NCBI GenBank assembly: GCA_023379845.1
Contig: JAMCPG010000035.1
Coordinates: 1 to 46,664 of the forward strand
DNA: 46,664 bases
Direction of reading: 5' to 3'
Source of the DNA: Thermoplasmatota archaeon
Lineage (GTDB): Archaea; Thermoplasmatota; Thermoplasmata; Thermoplasmatales; Thermoplasmataceae
The stretch's first letter is position 1; the number at the start of each line of letters is the position of its first letter. Positions 1 to 8,904 of this stretch are shown in pieces. The notes under the pieces were generated by a model. The model was not told where the DNA came from. It worked only from the letters and a program-made list of their open reading frames with translations, and searched no databases. The translations under genes and the position numbers were made by a program.

Positions 1-1
1 T

Positions 2-97
2 GCCGGACAGCAGGACCCATTGAATGAACTGAAGATGAGGCTCGTACGTGGCGAGATCACGCCGGAACAGTATGAAAAATTAAAAGGTCTTCTTTAA
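2..97 (+). CDS. C-terminal end of a SHOCT-domain protein (partial)
   Basis: An open frame runs in from the left edge and ends at TAA 95-97. The visible 31 residues include LNELKMRLVRGEITPEQYEK followed by a Leu-Leu end, which matches the SHOCT (short C-terminal) domain: a short amphipathic helix, a Gly turn, ITxEQYxKLK, and a closing LL. SHOCT modules sit at the end of many membrane or lipid-associated proteins and are thought to mediate oligomerisation. The rest of the protein lies outside the window, so nothing can be said about its main domain. Confidence 0.6.
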   Translation, partial: AGQQDPLNELKMRLVRGEITPEQYEKLKGLL

Positions 98-135
98 TTC
101 ACGATTTCAAACGCAAAAACCATTTTACATTTCCA

Positions 136-146
136 GATATAAAAAG
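136..146 (+). promoter_or_regulatory. TATA box of the aldehyde dehydrogenase gene
   Basis: GATATAAAAAG is centred about 34 bases before the ATG at 175. This predicts a transcription start near 167 and a leader of a few bases. Inferred from position only. Confidence 0.5.
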
Positions 147-174
147 TCTTAACCAATGAAGCAATAGTTAGGTC

Positions 175-1650
175 ATGAAACTGTTAATAGATGGAAGTTG
201 GAAAGACCCCGAGAGTGGTAAATATACTGAAAAGATGAATCCGTCCACCGGGGAAATGCTCGAAAAGATTCCGTCTGCTGACCGCAAGGAAGTTGATAAC
301 GCTTACGACGCTGCAGAGACTGCATTCTGGCCATGGTATGAGCTTGGATCAAAGGAACGTGCCAGGTTAATACTGAAGGCCGCGGACCTTATAACAGCAA
401 AGAGGAAGGAGCTTGAGGACATACTTGTTGCAGAGAACGGAAAACGCCGCATTGAGGCAGCAGGGGAGGTTGATGGCGTCCTTGATCAGATGACCTATTA
501 CGCTGGCTTTGAAAGAAAGCTGACCGGAAACGTTGCAGAAGGCGAGAATTTCGACAGAAAAATTTTCCAGTACAAGGTGCCCCGTGGAGTCGTGCTTGCA
601 CTGACACCATGGAATTTTCCTGCAGCCATGGTCGCCAGGAAACTTGCACCTGCTTTATTGACCGGAAACACTGTTGTGCTGAAGCCAAGTTCAGACACGC
701 CGCATTCCGCTGAATGGATTACCAGGAAATTCGTTGAGGCTGGTCTGCCCAAAGGTGTCCTGAATTTCATAACAGGCAAGGGATCAGAAATCGGCGATTA
801 TATGGTGGCACACAAAAAGGTTTCCGTGATCACGATGACAGGATCTACAGAGACGGGGCAGCGCATAATGGAAAAAGCGAGCGCAAACATGGCCAAGCTT
901 ATACTGGAGCTTGGTGGCAAGGCACCTTTTATCGTCTGGAAGGATGCGGACATCAAGAACGCACTTAAGACATTGCTCTGGGCAAAGTTCTGGAACGCAG
1001 GCCAGTCCTGTATAGCAGCGGAGCGCGTATATGTCCATGAGGACATTTACGATAGCTTCGTTCAGAAATTCGCGTCTGCAACATCATCAATCAGGGTCGG
1101 AGATCCAGAGACCGCAGACATGGGTCCACTGATCAATGCATCTGCGCTTACGGGAATGGAAAAAGTCGTAGAGACGGCAAAGGATGACGGAGCGAAGGTA
1201 CTGGCTGGCGGAAGCAGGCCAAAACTTTCAGGCAAGTTAGCGTCAGGTTATTTCTACCTGCCTACCGTGCTGGAAGAGAAAGACCAGAAGGCTTCGCTTT
1301 TCCAGAATGAGGTTTTCGGTCCCATAACGGGCGTTATGAAGGTCGGGGATCTCGAGACTGCGTTTGAACTAGCAAACGATTCAAGGTATGGTCTTGCATC
1401 TTACCTCTTCACTAACGATGTTACAACGGCAATGAGGGCAACAGAACGTGTCCGGTTTGGCGAGATATATGTAAACATGCCCGGCCCGGAAGCGTCCCAG
1501 GGCTATCACACTGGATTCAGGATGACGGGCCAGAGCGGGGAAGGCAGCCAGTATGGAATTGAGGAGTACCTCAAGATAAAGAACGTGTATATAGACTACT
1601 CAGGGAAGCCACTCTCTATCAACACGGTACGCGACGATCTAATTCACTGA
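175..1650 (+). CDS. NAD(P)-dependent aldehyde dehydrogenase (probable glyceraldehyde/lactaldehyde type)
   Basis: The 491-residue length is normal for the ALDH superfamily. Visible motifs are the substrate/cofactor loop LTPWNFPAAM, the general-base region LILELGGKAPF, the catalytic cysteine in NAGQSCIAAERVY, and a C-terminal GxxxTGQSGEGSQYGIEEYL segment typical of the lactaldehyde/glyceraldehyde group. In Thermoplasma and Picrophilus a related NADP enzyme oxidises D-glyceraldehyde to glycerate in the non-phosphorylative Entner-Doudoroff route. That substrate is inferred here, but pyruvate kinase next door and ApgM further on fit lower glycolysis. The gene is monocistronic with its own TATA box and overlaps the converging pyruvate kinase gene by 12 bases. 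Succinate-semialdehyde or another aldehyde is possible as substrate. Confidence 0.88.
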   Translation: MKLLIDGSWKDPESGKYTEKMNPSTGEMLEKIPSADRKEVDNAYDAAETAFWPWYELGSKERARLILKAADLITAKRKELEDILVAENGKRRIEAAGEVDGVLDQMTYYAGFERKLTGNVAEGENFDRKIFQYKVPRGVVLALTPWNFPAAMVARKLAPALLTGNTVVLKPSSDTPHSAEWITRKFVEAGLPKGVLNFITGKGSEIGDYMVAHKKVSVITMTGSTETGQRIMEKASANMAKLILELGGKAPFIVWKDADIKNALKTLLWAKFWNAGQSCIAAERVYVHEDIYDSFVQKFASATSSIRVGDPETADMGPLINASALTGMEKVVETAKDDGAKVLAGGSRPKLSGKLASGYFYLPTVLEEKDQKASLFQNEVFGPITGVMKVGDLETAFELANDSRYGLASYLFTNDVTTAMRATERVRFGEIYVNMPGPEASQGYHTGFRMTGQSGEGSQYGIEEYLKIKNVYIDYSGKPLSINTVRDDLIH

Positions 1651-3312
1651 TTCCAGCGATGTTATAACGCCTGTCTGGCAGTTTACAGAGAGCATCTCGT
1701 TCTTCCTTGGAGCTCTTGCCACCTGTGTCAGTACGATGGAGGAAATGCCTTGATCCTTGAGGCTTGCCCTTCTCGATGCGGTCAGGAACTTCGTTGTTAT
1801 GACAACTTTTGTGCCTGCACCAACGCTTTCCGGTATGCTGTCGGAAAACAGTATCTCGCCCTTGTCGCCAGCCTCGAACTTGCATCTGCCCTTCACGCTC
1901 TCGCCTTCCGGGTATCCCCTGCCAATGAACTCGCCTATGCTGACAACGCGAACGTCGTTTGTCCCGCCAAAGAGGAAGTACGGTGCTCCGGAAGCAACGA
2001 CAACGTCCTCGCCAGCCTTGAATAGACCAAGAGGCTCAATGTGCTTGAATGCCTCAATAACGCCGACGCTCTTTTCGAGATCCTTCGGCAGCAGGGCAAC
2101 CTTGACACCGCGCACCATGAAAAGCTTCCTGGCGAGCGAATCCGAGGTAACAACTGCGACAATCTCCGCTTGCGGGCGAAGCGAGGACATCATTCTCGCA
2201 GTGCTGCCGCTCTTCGTGAATACGACGATGTGTTCCGCAGATAGCTTGTCAGCCATGACCTTCGCGGCCTTGCATACCGAGTACGCGATCTGGTTTCCAA
2301 GGAACTGGTCTGGCTCGGGAAGGTTCTTGACCGCCTTCTCGGCGTATTCAGATATTTCCCTCAAATAGTTAACTGCCAGGGCCGGATATTTACCGATAGC
2401 TGTCTCCTCTGACGTCATCACCACGTCGGCGTTGTCGAATATTGCGTTCGTGACGTCAGATACTTCCGCCCTTGTCGGGACATCATTCTGTACCATTGAT
2501 TCCAGCATCTGCGTCGCCACTATGGCAGGAATTCCCTCCCTGTGTGTCTCGCAGATTATCCTCTTCTGTGCCACTGCGACCTCGCTGATCGGCAGTTCTA
2601 CACCGAGGTCACCGCGGGCAACCATGACCATGTCGGAACTGTGAGCGATTGCGGCTATCTCGGCATATCCGCTCTTTGTCTCTATCTTGGAAACAGTCTT
2701 TGCCATGCCGCCTGCAGCACTGATACTGTCCTGGAGTTTCCACATATCCTCCCTGGACTGCACAAATGACAGTGCATAGAAATCAACGTCGCTCTTTGTC
2801 CCTGCATCAATGAACTTGAGGTCCCTTTCCGTGAGTGTTCCCATTTCAATCTTCACGCCTGGGACATTTATCCTGGCCCGGGATTTGATCTGGCCCGAGT
2901 TAATTGCCTTAACCTTGACTGCGGACGCCGATGCTTCCATGACGGTGAACTGATACTTTCCGTCCTGTATGACGAGCGAATCCCCCTTCTTAAGGGAGGT
3001 GAAGAAGGATGTCCTGTTGACGGGAATTCCGCTCTCGGAAAGCGCATATGTGCTGCCCTCCTTTATCTGGACAGGTTGAGAGAGGTCTCCGACCCTCAGT
3101 TCAGGTCCCTTGAGATCGACCTGGATTGAAAGAAATGTTTTCAGGTTTGAATTGACATAATCGACAAGATCCTTGACTTTTGATATGTAAGAAAAATCGG
3201 CATGAGCGGTGTTTATCCTCACGCCCGAGAGGCCGTTCCTGGCCATCTCCATTAGTGTCTCCCTATTGTCTGATGCGGGACCAAGTGTTGATAATATTCG
3301 TGTTTGCGACAT
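1639..3312 (-). CDS. pyk: Pyruvate kinase with C-terminal extra domain
   Basis: Converts phosphoenolpyruvate and ADP to pyruvate and ATP. Diagnostic blocks are STLGPASDN near the N terminus, VDLKGPELRVGD, the active-site KIETKSGYAEI, and the signature MVMVARGDLGVELP. At 557 residues it is about 90-100 longer than a minimal pyruvate kinase. The last part, from roughly residue 450 (GTNDVRVVSIGEFIGRG onward), resembles the extra C-terminal domain of Bacillus-type enzymes, which derives from the PEP-utilising mobile domain, but the TSHAAVV-like His/Ser motif of that domain is missing. It starts at an ATG about 27 bases from a good TATA box, so is probably leaderless. It converges on the aldehyde dehydrogenase gene. 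Confidence 0.95.
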   Translation of the reverse strand: MSQTRILSTLGPASDNRETLMEMARNGLSGVRINTAHADFSYISKVKDLVDYVNSNLKTFLSIQVDLKGPELRVGDLSQPVQIKEGSTYALSESGIPVNRTSFFTSLKKGDSLVIQDGKYQFTVMEASASAVKVKAINSGQIKSRARINVPGVKIEMGTLTERDLKFIDAGTKSDVDFYALSFVQSREDMWKLQDSISAAGGMAKTVSKIETKSGYAEIAAIAHSSDMVMVARGDLGVELPISEVAVAQKRIICETHREGIPAIVATQMLESMVQNDVPTRAEVSDVTNAIFDNADVVMTSEETAIGKYPALAVNYLREISEYAEKAVKNLPEPDQFLGNQIAYSVCKAAKVMADKLSAEHIVVFTKSGSTARMMSSLRPQAEIVAVVTSDSLARKLFMVRGVKVALLPKDLEKSVGVIEAFKHIEPLGLFKAGEDVVVASGAPYFLFGGTNDVRVVSIGEFIGRGYPEGESVKGRCKFEAGDKGEILFSDSIPESVGAGTKVVITTKFLTASRRASLKDQGISSIVLTQVARAPRKNEMLSVNCQTGVITSLESVN

Positions 3313-3332
3313 GCCTGGTTATTTTCATTTAT

Positions 3333-3346
3333 GATTAATATTTTGG
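3333..3346 (-). promoter_or_regulatory. TATA box of pyk
   Basis: On the minus strand the sequence is CCAAAATATTAATC, centred about 27 bases before the pyk ATG (3310-3312). It separates pyk from the upstream aromatic operon as its own unit. Confidence 0.55.
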
Positions 3347-3350
3347 CGTA

Positions 3351-3368
3351 TCGCATCTGCGAATGCGA
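3351..3368. repeat. Short inverted repeat between aroF and pyk
   Basis: TCGCAT-CTGCGA-ATGCGA is a perfect 6-base inverted repeat with a 6-base loop. It lies just after the aroF stop and just before the pyk TATA box. It could be a weak operon-end hairpin or an upstream site for pyk. There is no T-run beside it. Confidence 0.3.
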
Positions 3369-3378
3369 CAAATAAGGG

Positions 3379-4164
3379 CTAGAGATATGTGCGGTTGCAT
3401 ACAGGAAGCAGCCTGTCTATATCTTCCTTCAGCGACTGGTACTGAGTGAAGTCAAGCTGCTGCTGGCTGTCGCTCTTTGCCCTTGGGGGATCTGGATGCA
3501 CCTCAACCATCAGGCCGTCAGAACCAACGGCGACAGAGGCGCGCGAAAGGGGCGCAACATATCTGGCAATGCCCGCAGGGTGGCTCGGATCCACAATCAC
3601 GGGAAGATCGACACGCTCCTGTATTACGGGAACAGCCGAAATTTCGAGGGTGAACCTCGTTGATGTCTCGAATGTCCTGATTCCCCTCTCCACGAGAATC
3701 ACCTTGTTGTTTCCCTCCCGGGTGATGTATTTTGCTGCGTTCAGGAATTCATCGATTGTATTGCCAAAGCCTCTCTTCAGGAGAACAGGCTTCCCTGCCT
3801 TTCCGACCTTCCTGAGCATGGGAAAATTCTGGCAATTGCGTGATCCTATCTGCACAATGTCGCTCACGCCCAGGAGTTGCTTCAGGTCAGCTGTATCCAT
3901 CAGCTCAGTTACCACTGCAAGCCCTGTCTCCTCCTTTGCCTGCTTCAGGATTTCAAGTCCGCTTAGGCCGAGACCCTGGAAGGAATCTGGGCTGGTGCGC
4001 GGCTTGAATGCCCCTCCACGAAGCACAGGAATTCCCAGTTTCTTGATGAACTTTGCAGTGCTTATGGTCTGCTCAGCATCCTCGACAGCGCAGGGACCTG
4101 CTATCATGAGGAACTTTCCCTCCTCGAAATGGAGATCATCCGTTATGTCGAATGAGAACCTCAT
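3379..4164 (-). CDS. aroF: 3-deoxy-7-phosphoheptulonate (DAHP) synthase, AroA-I beta type
   Basis: First step of the shikimate pathway: PEP plus erythrose 4-phosphate give DAHP. The 261 residues hold the family blocks MIAGPCAVEDAEQ, RGGAFKPRTSPDSFQGLG, VVTELMD, LLKRGFGNTIDEFL, VERGIRTFE and IVDPSHPAG, including metal and PEP ligands. It is the short I-beta/KDO8P-synthase-like form without an added ACT or chorismate-mutase regulatory domain, so no built-in feedback domain is visible. It is the last gene of the trp operon and its ATG overlaps the trpC stop by four bases, coupling supply of chorismate precursor to tryptophan synthesis. Confidence 0.93.
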   Translation of the reverse strand: MRFSFDITDDLHFEEGKFLMIAGPCAVEDAEQTISTAKFIKKLGIPVLRGGAFKPRTSPDSFQGLGLSGLEILKQAKEETGLAVVTELMDTADLKQLLGVSDIVQIGSRNCQNFPMLRKVGKAGKPVLLKRGFGNTIDEFLNAAKYITREGNNKVILVERGIRTFETSTRFTLEISAVPVIQERVDLPVIVDPSHPAGIARYVAPLSRASVAVGSDGLMVEVHPDPPRAKSDSQQQLDFTQYQSLKEDIDRLLPVCNRTYL

Positions 4165-4886
4165 ATGCTCCCCTCCTTTGCCTCGAGGAGTGATGTTCCG
4201 ATCAGGAAGCCGTCAAACCGCTCTTCCAGGAATGGATCAATCGATCCATACTTCAGCCCGCTCTCCAGTATTTTTGGACCTGGAATATCTGTAAGCAGTG
4301 CCAGTATCTGCATAGTATTGTCCTCGATCTTCATCGTTATCAGGTTACGCCTGTTGTATCCCAGCAGGCATGAATCGCATGGCTCATAGTTCACCAGGAA
4401 CTGCGGGTCATGAAACTCGACAAGCGATTCCATTCCTAGCCCGCTTGCAAAGTCAACGAGGTTCCGCAGGTTCTCCCTGGACAGAAAGTCAGCGATAAGC
4501 AGCACTGCATCCGCTCCGGAATTATATGAACTCGTTATCATCCGCTCGTTTGAAATGAAGTCCTTGGCAAGAACTGGCAGTCCAATTGACTGTGCCTCCA
4601 CAAGATCCTCGTATGATCCGAGGAAATGCCTTGGCTCCGTCAGGACGCTTATCCCAGCGACCTGCATTTCAGCCAGCCTCTTGAAGTAAGCAGCAGGTGA
4701 GACCCCTTCAGGTATCCGGAAGCCAGAGGGTGAGGATCGCTTGAATTCGCCGATAACAGGGGTGATTCCTGATCTCCGCCTGTCGGCCAGCGACTTACGC
4801 AGGCTAATGGTATTCCTGGTCCTCCTGTTCTCCTTCACATATATCCTGCTTTCGTTTTCACCGTAAATCCTTTGTACAACCGACAT
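4161..4886 (-). CDS. trpC: Indole-3-glycerol phosphate synthase
   Basis: Closes the indole ring from carboxyphenylaminodeoxyribulose phosphate. The 241-residue (beta/alpha)8 protein shows the catalytic lysine segment PVIGEFKRSSPSG, the VAGISVLTEPRHFLGS block, VLAKDFI, and the C-terminal ILESGLKYG and FLIGTSLL phosphate-binding strands. Length is normal for the stand-alone archaeal enzyme (no fusion to trpF). One base separates its ATG from the trpG stop and its stop overlaps aroF, so it is inside a translationally coupled operon. Confidence 0.95.
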   Translation of the reverse strand: MSVVQRIYGENESRIYVKENRRTRNTISLRKSLADRRRSGITPVIGEFKRSSPSGFRIPEGVSPAAYFKRLAEMQVAGISVLTEPRHFLGSYEDLVEAQSIGLPVLAKDFISNERMITSSYNSGADAVLLIADFLSRENLRNLVDFASGLGMESLVEFHDPQFLVNYEPCDSCLLGYNRRNLITMKIEDNTMQILALLTDIPGPKILESGLKYGSIDPFLEERFDGFLIGTSLLEAKEGSI

Positions 4887-4887
4887 T

Positions 4888-5445
4888 TCAGGCCTCCAGG
4901 AAATTTCTGATTATTGCTTCTCCTTCGCGCGTGTAAAAGCTCTCGGGATGGTACTGTATGCCGAATACGTTCATATCAGGGGTGTGGAATCCCATAATTG
5001 ATCCATCTGAAAGCGATACGGCATCAACAATAACGCGTTCGCACGGATCTATCACCAGCGAATGGTAGCGCACCGCTTCGAACACATCCGGAATGCCACT
5101 GTATAACGGGGATGTCTCATGCTTTATGTGATCTATCTCGCCATGCATTATCCTGTCTGCAATTCTTATGTTACAACCAAGCATCATTCCAAGCAGCTGG
5201 TGCCCGAAGCATATGCCCAGTACCTTGTGTTCACCAAGCTTGAGAACCCTGTCGGTCAAGCCGCGATCTCCTTCGAGCAAGGGGTTCCCGGGGCCGGGCG
5301 ATATTATGATCCTGTCCGCTTCATGGATGTCGGAGGTCGTAACCCGGTCGTTCTCCACTAGTCGGGCAGAATGCCCCAGCTTCTCTACCGCCTGTTTTAT
5401 GTTAAAAACAAACGAATCGTAATTGTCAATTATCAGGACTTGCAT
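4888..5445 (-). CDS. trpG: Anthranilate synthase component II (glutamine amidotransferase)
   Basis: Supplies ammonia from glutamine to TrpE. The class I amidotransferase signs are the oxyanion strand IIISPGPGNP, the nucleophile in LGICFGHQLLG and the His-Glu pair in QYHPESFYTREG. A longer frame begins at 5481, but the start is placed at the internal ATG (5443-5445) giving MQVLIIDNYDSF. This is the usual family N terminus, and a strong ribosome-binding sequence GGAGGTG lies about 7 bases before it. The first 20 bases overlap the 3' end of trpE, so the two subunits are translationally coupled. Confidence 0.94.
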   Translation of the reverse strand: MQVLIIDNYDSFVFNIKQAVEKLGHSARLVENDRVTTSDIHEADRIIISPGPGNPLLEGDRGLTDRVLKLGEHKVLGICFGHQLLGMMLGCNIRIADRIMHGEIDHIKHETSPLYSGIPDVFEAVRYHSLVIDPCERVIVDAVSLSDGSIMGFHTPDMNVFGIQYHPESFYTREGEAIIRNFLEA

Positions 5446-6592
5446 GCACTGCACCTCCCATGACAGTAAGGGATTTGTCAAACATTTCCTGTACCTCCTT
5501 TCCCGGATCTGAATCTTTTACGATGCCTGCACCGGCCTGCGTTTCATTCCTCCCGGAGTACGAAAAAATGCTCCTTATTAGAAGGGCCAGATCCAGGTCG
5601 TCACTGCCGATAATGCCGATGGCTCCCGAATACGCCCCTCTGGGAGCTTGTTCGTATTCACCTATGATCTGCAATGCCCTCTTCTTGGGAGCACCGGATA
5701 CAGTGCCGGCAGGAAAGACAGATTTTATGATGTCAATATCGGATCTGCCTGCCAGAAGAGATGAACTCACCCGGCTGACAAGATGCTGCACGGAGGAATA
5801 TTTCCTCAGGTCCATGGAATCCGTAACCCTGACGCTTCCTGCCTCAGACACCTTCCCGAGGTCGTTTCGCGCGAGATCAACAAGCATCCGGTGCTCAAGC
5901 TTGTCTTTCTCGGACTTGAGTAGCTCGGATCCAAGGACCTCATCCTCCGATGCGTTGCGGGAACGCTTCCTTGTGCCCGCTATCGGGAATATTTCTAGCT
6001 CGCTGCCCCTCCTCGTTACCAGGTTCTCCGGGGAGCTTCCCACAATCATGAGATTGTCTGTCTTGTATAGAAAAGCGTAGAGCGAAGAGTCCTTCAGTAC
6101 AAAGCGTTTCAGCGATTCTACCGGATCCACGTCGTCGACCGGAAACTTCATCGAAAGTACGACCTGGAGAAGTTCTCCGCTTCTTATTCGCCTTATCGCA
6201 CCAGAGACCTTTCCCTCCATGCTGCTATCCGAGAAGGGTATGCTCTCCTTCGCTGGCACAGGTGAATCTGGCCTTGTCATGCCGCCATGCTTGGTGACGC
6301 TCGGTTCAAATGTCTGGAGAAGCGGAAGACTGGACCGATGAACCTTGATATCAGCGTATATCGAAGACACGAAATCAAATGGTATCAGCAGTGGTAAAAT
6401 TGTTCCTTTCTGCGCAGTCATTGAGGCGATCCTCTCAAAGAATCTTCCCGTATCGGTGAATTCGTTTATGGGATCGCGATTGCCAAACATAAGTGTCTCA
6501 CTTCCGGAGATCATGTTACTGCGGTCAAACTTGCAGAAATAGAATGCATTTCTATATTTGCTGAAGGAGTTTTCCAGTTCAGTAAGAAGCAT
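5426..6592 (-). CDS. trpE: Anthranilate synthase component I
   Basis: Makes anthranilate from chorismate. Core chorismate-binding motifs are present: RIRSGELLQVVLSMKF, IVGSSPENLV, PIAGTRKRSRN, LVDLARNDLG, SVFPAGTVSGAPKKRALQII and AYSGAIG. At 388 residues it is shorter than most TrpE proteins (about 420-520), the difference lying in the N-terminal regulatory half. I do not see the LLES feedback motif there, so allosteric control may differ. That is an inference. Its ATG follows the trpF stop directly and its end overlaps trpG. Confidence 0.94.
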   Translation of the reverse strand: MLLTELENSFSKYRNAFYFCKFDRSNMISGSETLMFGNRDPINEFTDTGRFFERIASMTAQKGTILPLLIPFDFVSSIYADIKVHRSSLPLLQTFEPSVTKHGGMTRPDSPVPAKESIPFSDSSMEGKVSGAIRRIRSGELLQVVLSMKFPVDDVDPVESLKRFVLKDSSLYAFLYKTDNLMIVGSSPENLVTRRGSELEIFPIAGTRKRSRNASEDEVLGSELLKSEKDKLEHRMLVDLARNDLGKVSEAGSVRVTDSMDLRKYSSVQHLVSRVSSSLLAGRSDIDIIKSVFPAGTVSGAPKKRALQIIGEYEQAPRGAYSGAIGIIGSDDLDLALLIRSIFSYSGRNETQAGAGIVKDSDPGKEVQEMFDKSLTVMGGAVHASPDN

Positions 6593-7183
6593 CTAGTTGA
6601 GCGCCTCCTCTATAAATGATTTCATCTTCTCTCTGTCCTTGACGCCAGGGGATGATTCAAGGGACCTGCTGACATCAATCATTGCGAGATCAAGTTCCCT
6701 GATCGAAGGGAGGTCTTCATGCTGGATCGATCCTGCTGCACCAAACCTGAAATTTTTGCGAAGCGACTTTGCCTTTTCCATTTCGCGCCGGAAACCGTTT
6801 GCAAACTCTATCAGGATTATATCGGCTCCTCCGGCATGGTATTCTGACAGTTTGTGCACAACCTCATTATCCGTCGATATTGCCACAGATATTACACGAA
6901 CATGGTGCTCTTGCTTTACCGATTTTATGATATCCGCACTGTGCTTGAAATGCAGCTGGACATAATCCAGATAATCTGCCTCCGGGCCAATATCCTCCTT
7001 GTGAGTGTATACGCCGGCAAGAGGTACGTTCATGGCATGGAGGGCCTTTATGGTCGCATCAGAGGCATATCTCGGTGACCCGGGTGCTCTCACCACGCCG
7101 ATAAGGTCGGCCCCAAGACCGTAGGCTGCCAGGCCATCATCCTCCTTTGTAATGCCGCAGATTTTGAGCAATGTATCATGCAA
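6593..7183 (-). CDS. trpF: Phosphoribosylanthranilate isomerase
   Basis: Amadori rearrangement step of tryptophan synthesis. The 196-residue TIM-barrel protein has the catalytic cysteine in LLKICGITKEDDG, the GADLIGVV strand, and the catalytic aspartate in MIDVSRSLESSPGVKD, followed by the usual phosphate-binding end. Its ATG overlaps the end of trpD by eight bases, and its stop abuts the trpE start. Confidence 0.92.
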   Translation of the reverse strand: MHDTLLKICGITKEDDGLAAYGLGADLIGVVRAPGSPRYASDATIKALHAMNVPLAGVYTHKEDIGPEADYLDYVQLHFKHSADIIKSVKQEHHVRVISVAISTDNEVVHKLSEYHAGGADIILIEFANGFRREMEKAKSLRKNFRFGAAGSIQHEDLPSIRELDLAMIDVSRSLESSPGVKDREKMKSFIEEALN

Positions 7184-8174
7184 GCCTGTCGAGGCCTCCC
7201 GAGATTCTCTTGAACGACTTTCGCCCTGTGCCAGACTTGATTTCCCTCATTGCAAGACGGTAACCTTCTTCAAGCGATGATGCGGCACCATTGAGGACCA
7301 GGACCGGCGAAGCGTTCAGCGCTATGAATGCTGCAACATGGTCATCGAGGCCGAAGAGCCCTTCCTGAAGCATTTGCCTGTTCCTTTCTGGGTCTGGGAA
7401 CGTTATGTTGCCGTACTTCATTGACGGAATACCAAGTTCCTTCGGATCAATAGTGAGTTCCCTCCTGCTTCCGTCTACCATGATGACCCTCGTCCTGGAG
7501 ATGGGCGAAATCTCGTCCATTCCATCCGATGCATTAACGATGAAACCCTTCTTCCTGCGGATTGACAGGTAGTCGGCATACAGATCACACGTTGCAGGAT
7601 CCGACGTGCCTATGACAAGCCTCTCCGGATCGGCGGGGTTGGTGATTGGACCCATGTAGTTCATGACTGTCTTGAAAGTAAGCATTTTGCGGGCTGGAAA
7701 GAACTTGGCGAACGCCTCGTTGTAGTAGGGTGCGAGCATGAATGCAAAGTTTGTGTCATGAAGATGATCCTCAAGTTCTTCCTGGCTCTTCTCGAACCTG
7801 TAGTTCATCCTCGCAAGAATGTCGGCACTACCCTGCGGGCTCGTTATGGCGCGGTTTCCATGCTTGGCCATCCGGATTCCCATACCTGCGCACAGTATCG
7901 AGGCCGCGGTGCTCACGTTTATCGTGTGCATGCCGTCTCCTCCAGTTCCTACGATATCGCTTGTATCCGGTATGGGGCCAATCTTCGCCTCCGAGCGGAC
8001 TGCATTTGCATATCCGGTGAGCTCCTGGCCGATCATGCCCTTCATGTGAACCGCCAGGAGGAAGACTGTCTTCTCCAGGTCTGTGCCGGACGCTATGAGG
8101 GTTTTCATAAGGTCATATGCATGCTGCTCATTCAGGTCCCTTCCGTCTATGAGTATCTCAATATCATACAGCAC
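7176..8174 (-). CDS. trpD: Anthranilate phosphoribosyltransferase
   Basis: Transfers phosphoribose from PRPP to anthranilate. The 332-residue protein carries the PRPP loop VGTGGDGMHTINVSTAAS, the MAKHGNRAITSPQGSAD segment, and the metal-binding DGMDEISP region, all standard for the family. The first ten residues overlap the end of trpA by 11 bases. Ordinary length, no fusion. Confidence 0.95.
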   Translation of the reverse strand: MLYDIEILIDGRDLNEQHAYDLMKTLIASGTDLEKTVFLLAVHMKGMIGQELTGYANAVRSEAKIGPIPDTSDIVGTGGDGMHTINVSTAASILCAGMGIRMAKHGNRAITSPQGSADILARMNYRFEKSQEELEDHLHDTNFAFMLAPYYNEAFAKFFPARKMLTFKTVMNYMGPITNPADPERLVIGTSDPATCDLYADYLSIRRKKGFIVNASDGMDEISPISRTRVIMVDGSRRELTIDPKELGIPSMKYGNITFPDPERNRQMLQEGLFGLDDHVAAFIALNASPVLVLNGAASSLEEGYRLAMREIKSGTGRKSFKRISGGLDRLA

Positions 8175-8904
8175 TGTCCAGCGCCTCCCTGTATTCCCTT
8201 ATTTTGTATACTGCCGCGTCCCTGTCGCGACGCCTTATATCGTCCACTATGGCAGATCCGATTGCGATTCCATGACCTCCTGCCCTTATTATCTCAGCGG
8301 CATCGCTTCCATTTCGAATCCCAAAACCGAAAATTATGTCTCTCTGATTTATCAGGGAAAGCGCTCTTTCGACTACTTCGGATATGTTTACGGGCACGTT
8401 GATGCCGGTGGATGGCTGAAGGCCGTAGTATATCCATGAATCCGTCATTTCAAGGTATTTTTCAATCACCCTGTCCGGGGTTGCGGCATTGAAGAATGGT
8501 ATGTATGATATTCCTGCCTCCCTCATTCTGTTGATAAATGTATCAGCTTCCTCAGTATAGTCGATGAGGAGATCTGGAACAATCATCTCATGCACCGTGT
8601 GCCTTGAAAGCCCCTGGAGAAATCTTTCGCCTGCTTTCTCTATATCCGAATAATATGACAATATGTTCACCCTGATCTCCTGATCCCTGCAAATCTGCAT
8701 GATTCCACCTATTTGATCAATATCGAAGCTGCTTTTTTCTCCATGAGTTGACCGGATCTTTGGGCCGTCGTATCTCGGATCGGATGATGGCAGCCCAAGT
8801 TCGAGGCCGTCGACTGTTCCCTCCGGGATGGAAAGAACAAATTCCTCCAGGAATTTATTGTCTGGAAACCCCAGTGTCAGGTAGATCAGGAGCCTGGGCC
8901 TCAT
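8164..8904 (-). CDS. trpA: Tryptophan synthase alpha chain
   Basis: Cleaves indole-3-glycerol phosphate to indole. The two catalytic acids appear in LELGLPSSDPRYDGP (Glu in ELG, Asp in YDGP). FGFGIRNGSDAAEII and GIAIGSAIV form the phosphate-binding end. At 246 residues it is a little short. Because the partner is a TrpB2-type beta chain, tight alpha-beta channelling as in the bacterial complex is uncertain. It overlaps trpB by four bases. Confidence 0.93.
   Translation of the reverse strand: MRPRLLIYLTLGFPDNKFLEEFVLSIPEGTVDGLELGLPSSDPRYDGPKIRSTHGEKSSFDIDQIGGIMQICRDQEIRVNILSYYSDIEKAGERFLQGLSRHTVHEMIVPDLLIDYTEEADTFINRMREAGISYIPFFNAATPDRVIEKYLEMTDSWIYYGLQPSTGINVPVNISEVVERALSLINQRDIIFGFGIRNGSDAAEIIRAGGHGIAIGSAIVDDIRRRDRDAAVYKIREYREALDSAV

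Noticed and set aside
1757-2368. 203-codon plus-strand frame within pyk
   Set aside because: Antisense to a clear pyruvate kinase. The long frame follows from codon use in the real gene.
3446-4294. 282-codon plus-strand frame across aroF and trpC
   Set aside because: Antisense to two clear enzymes. No domain in its own translation.
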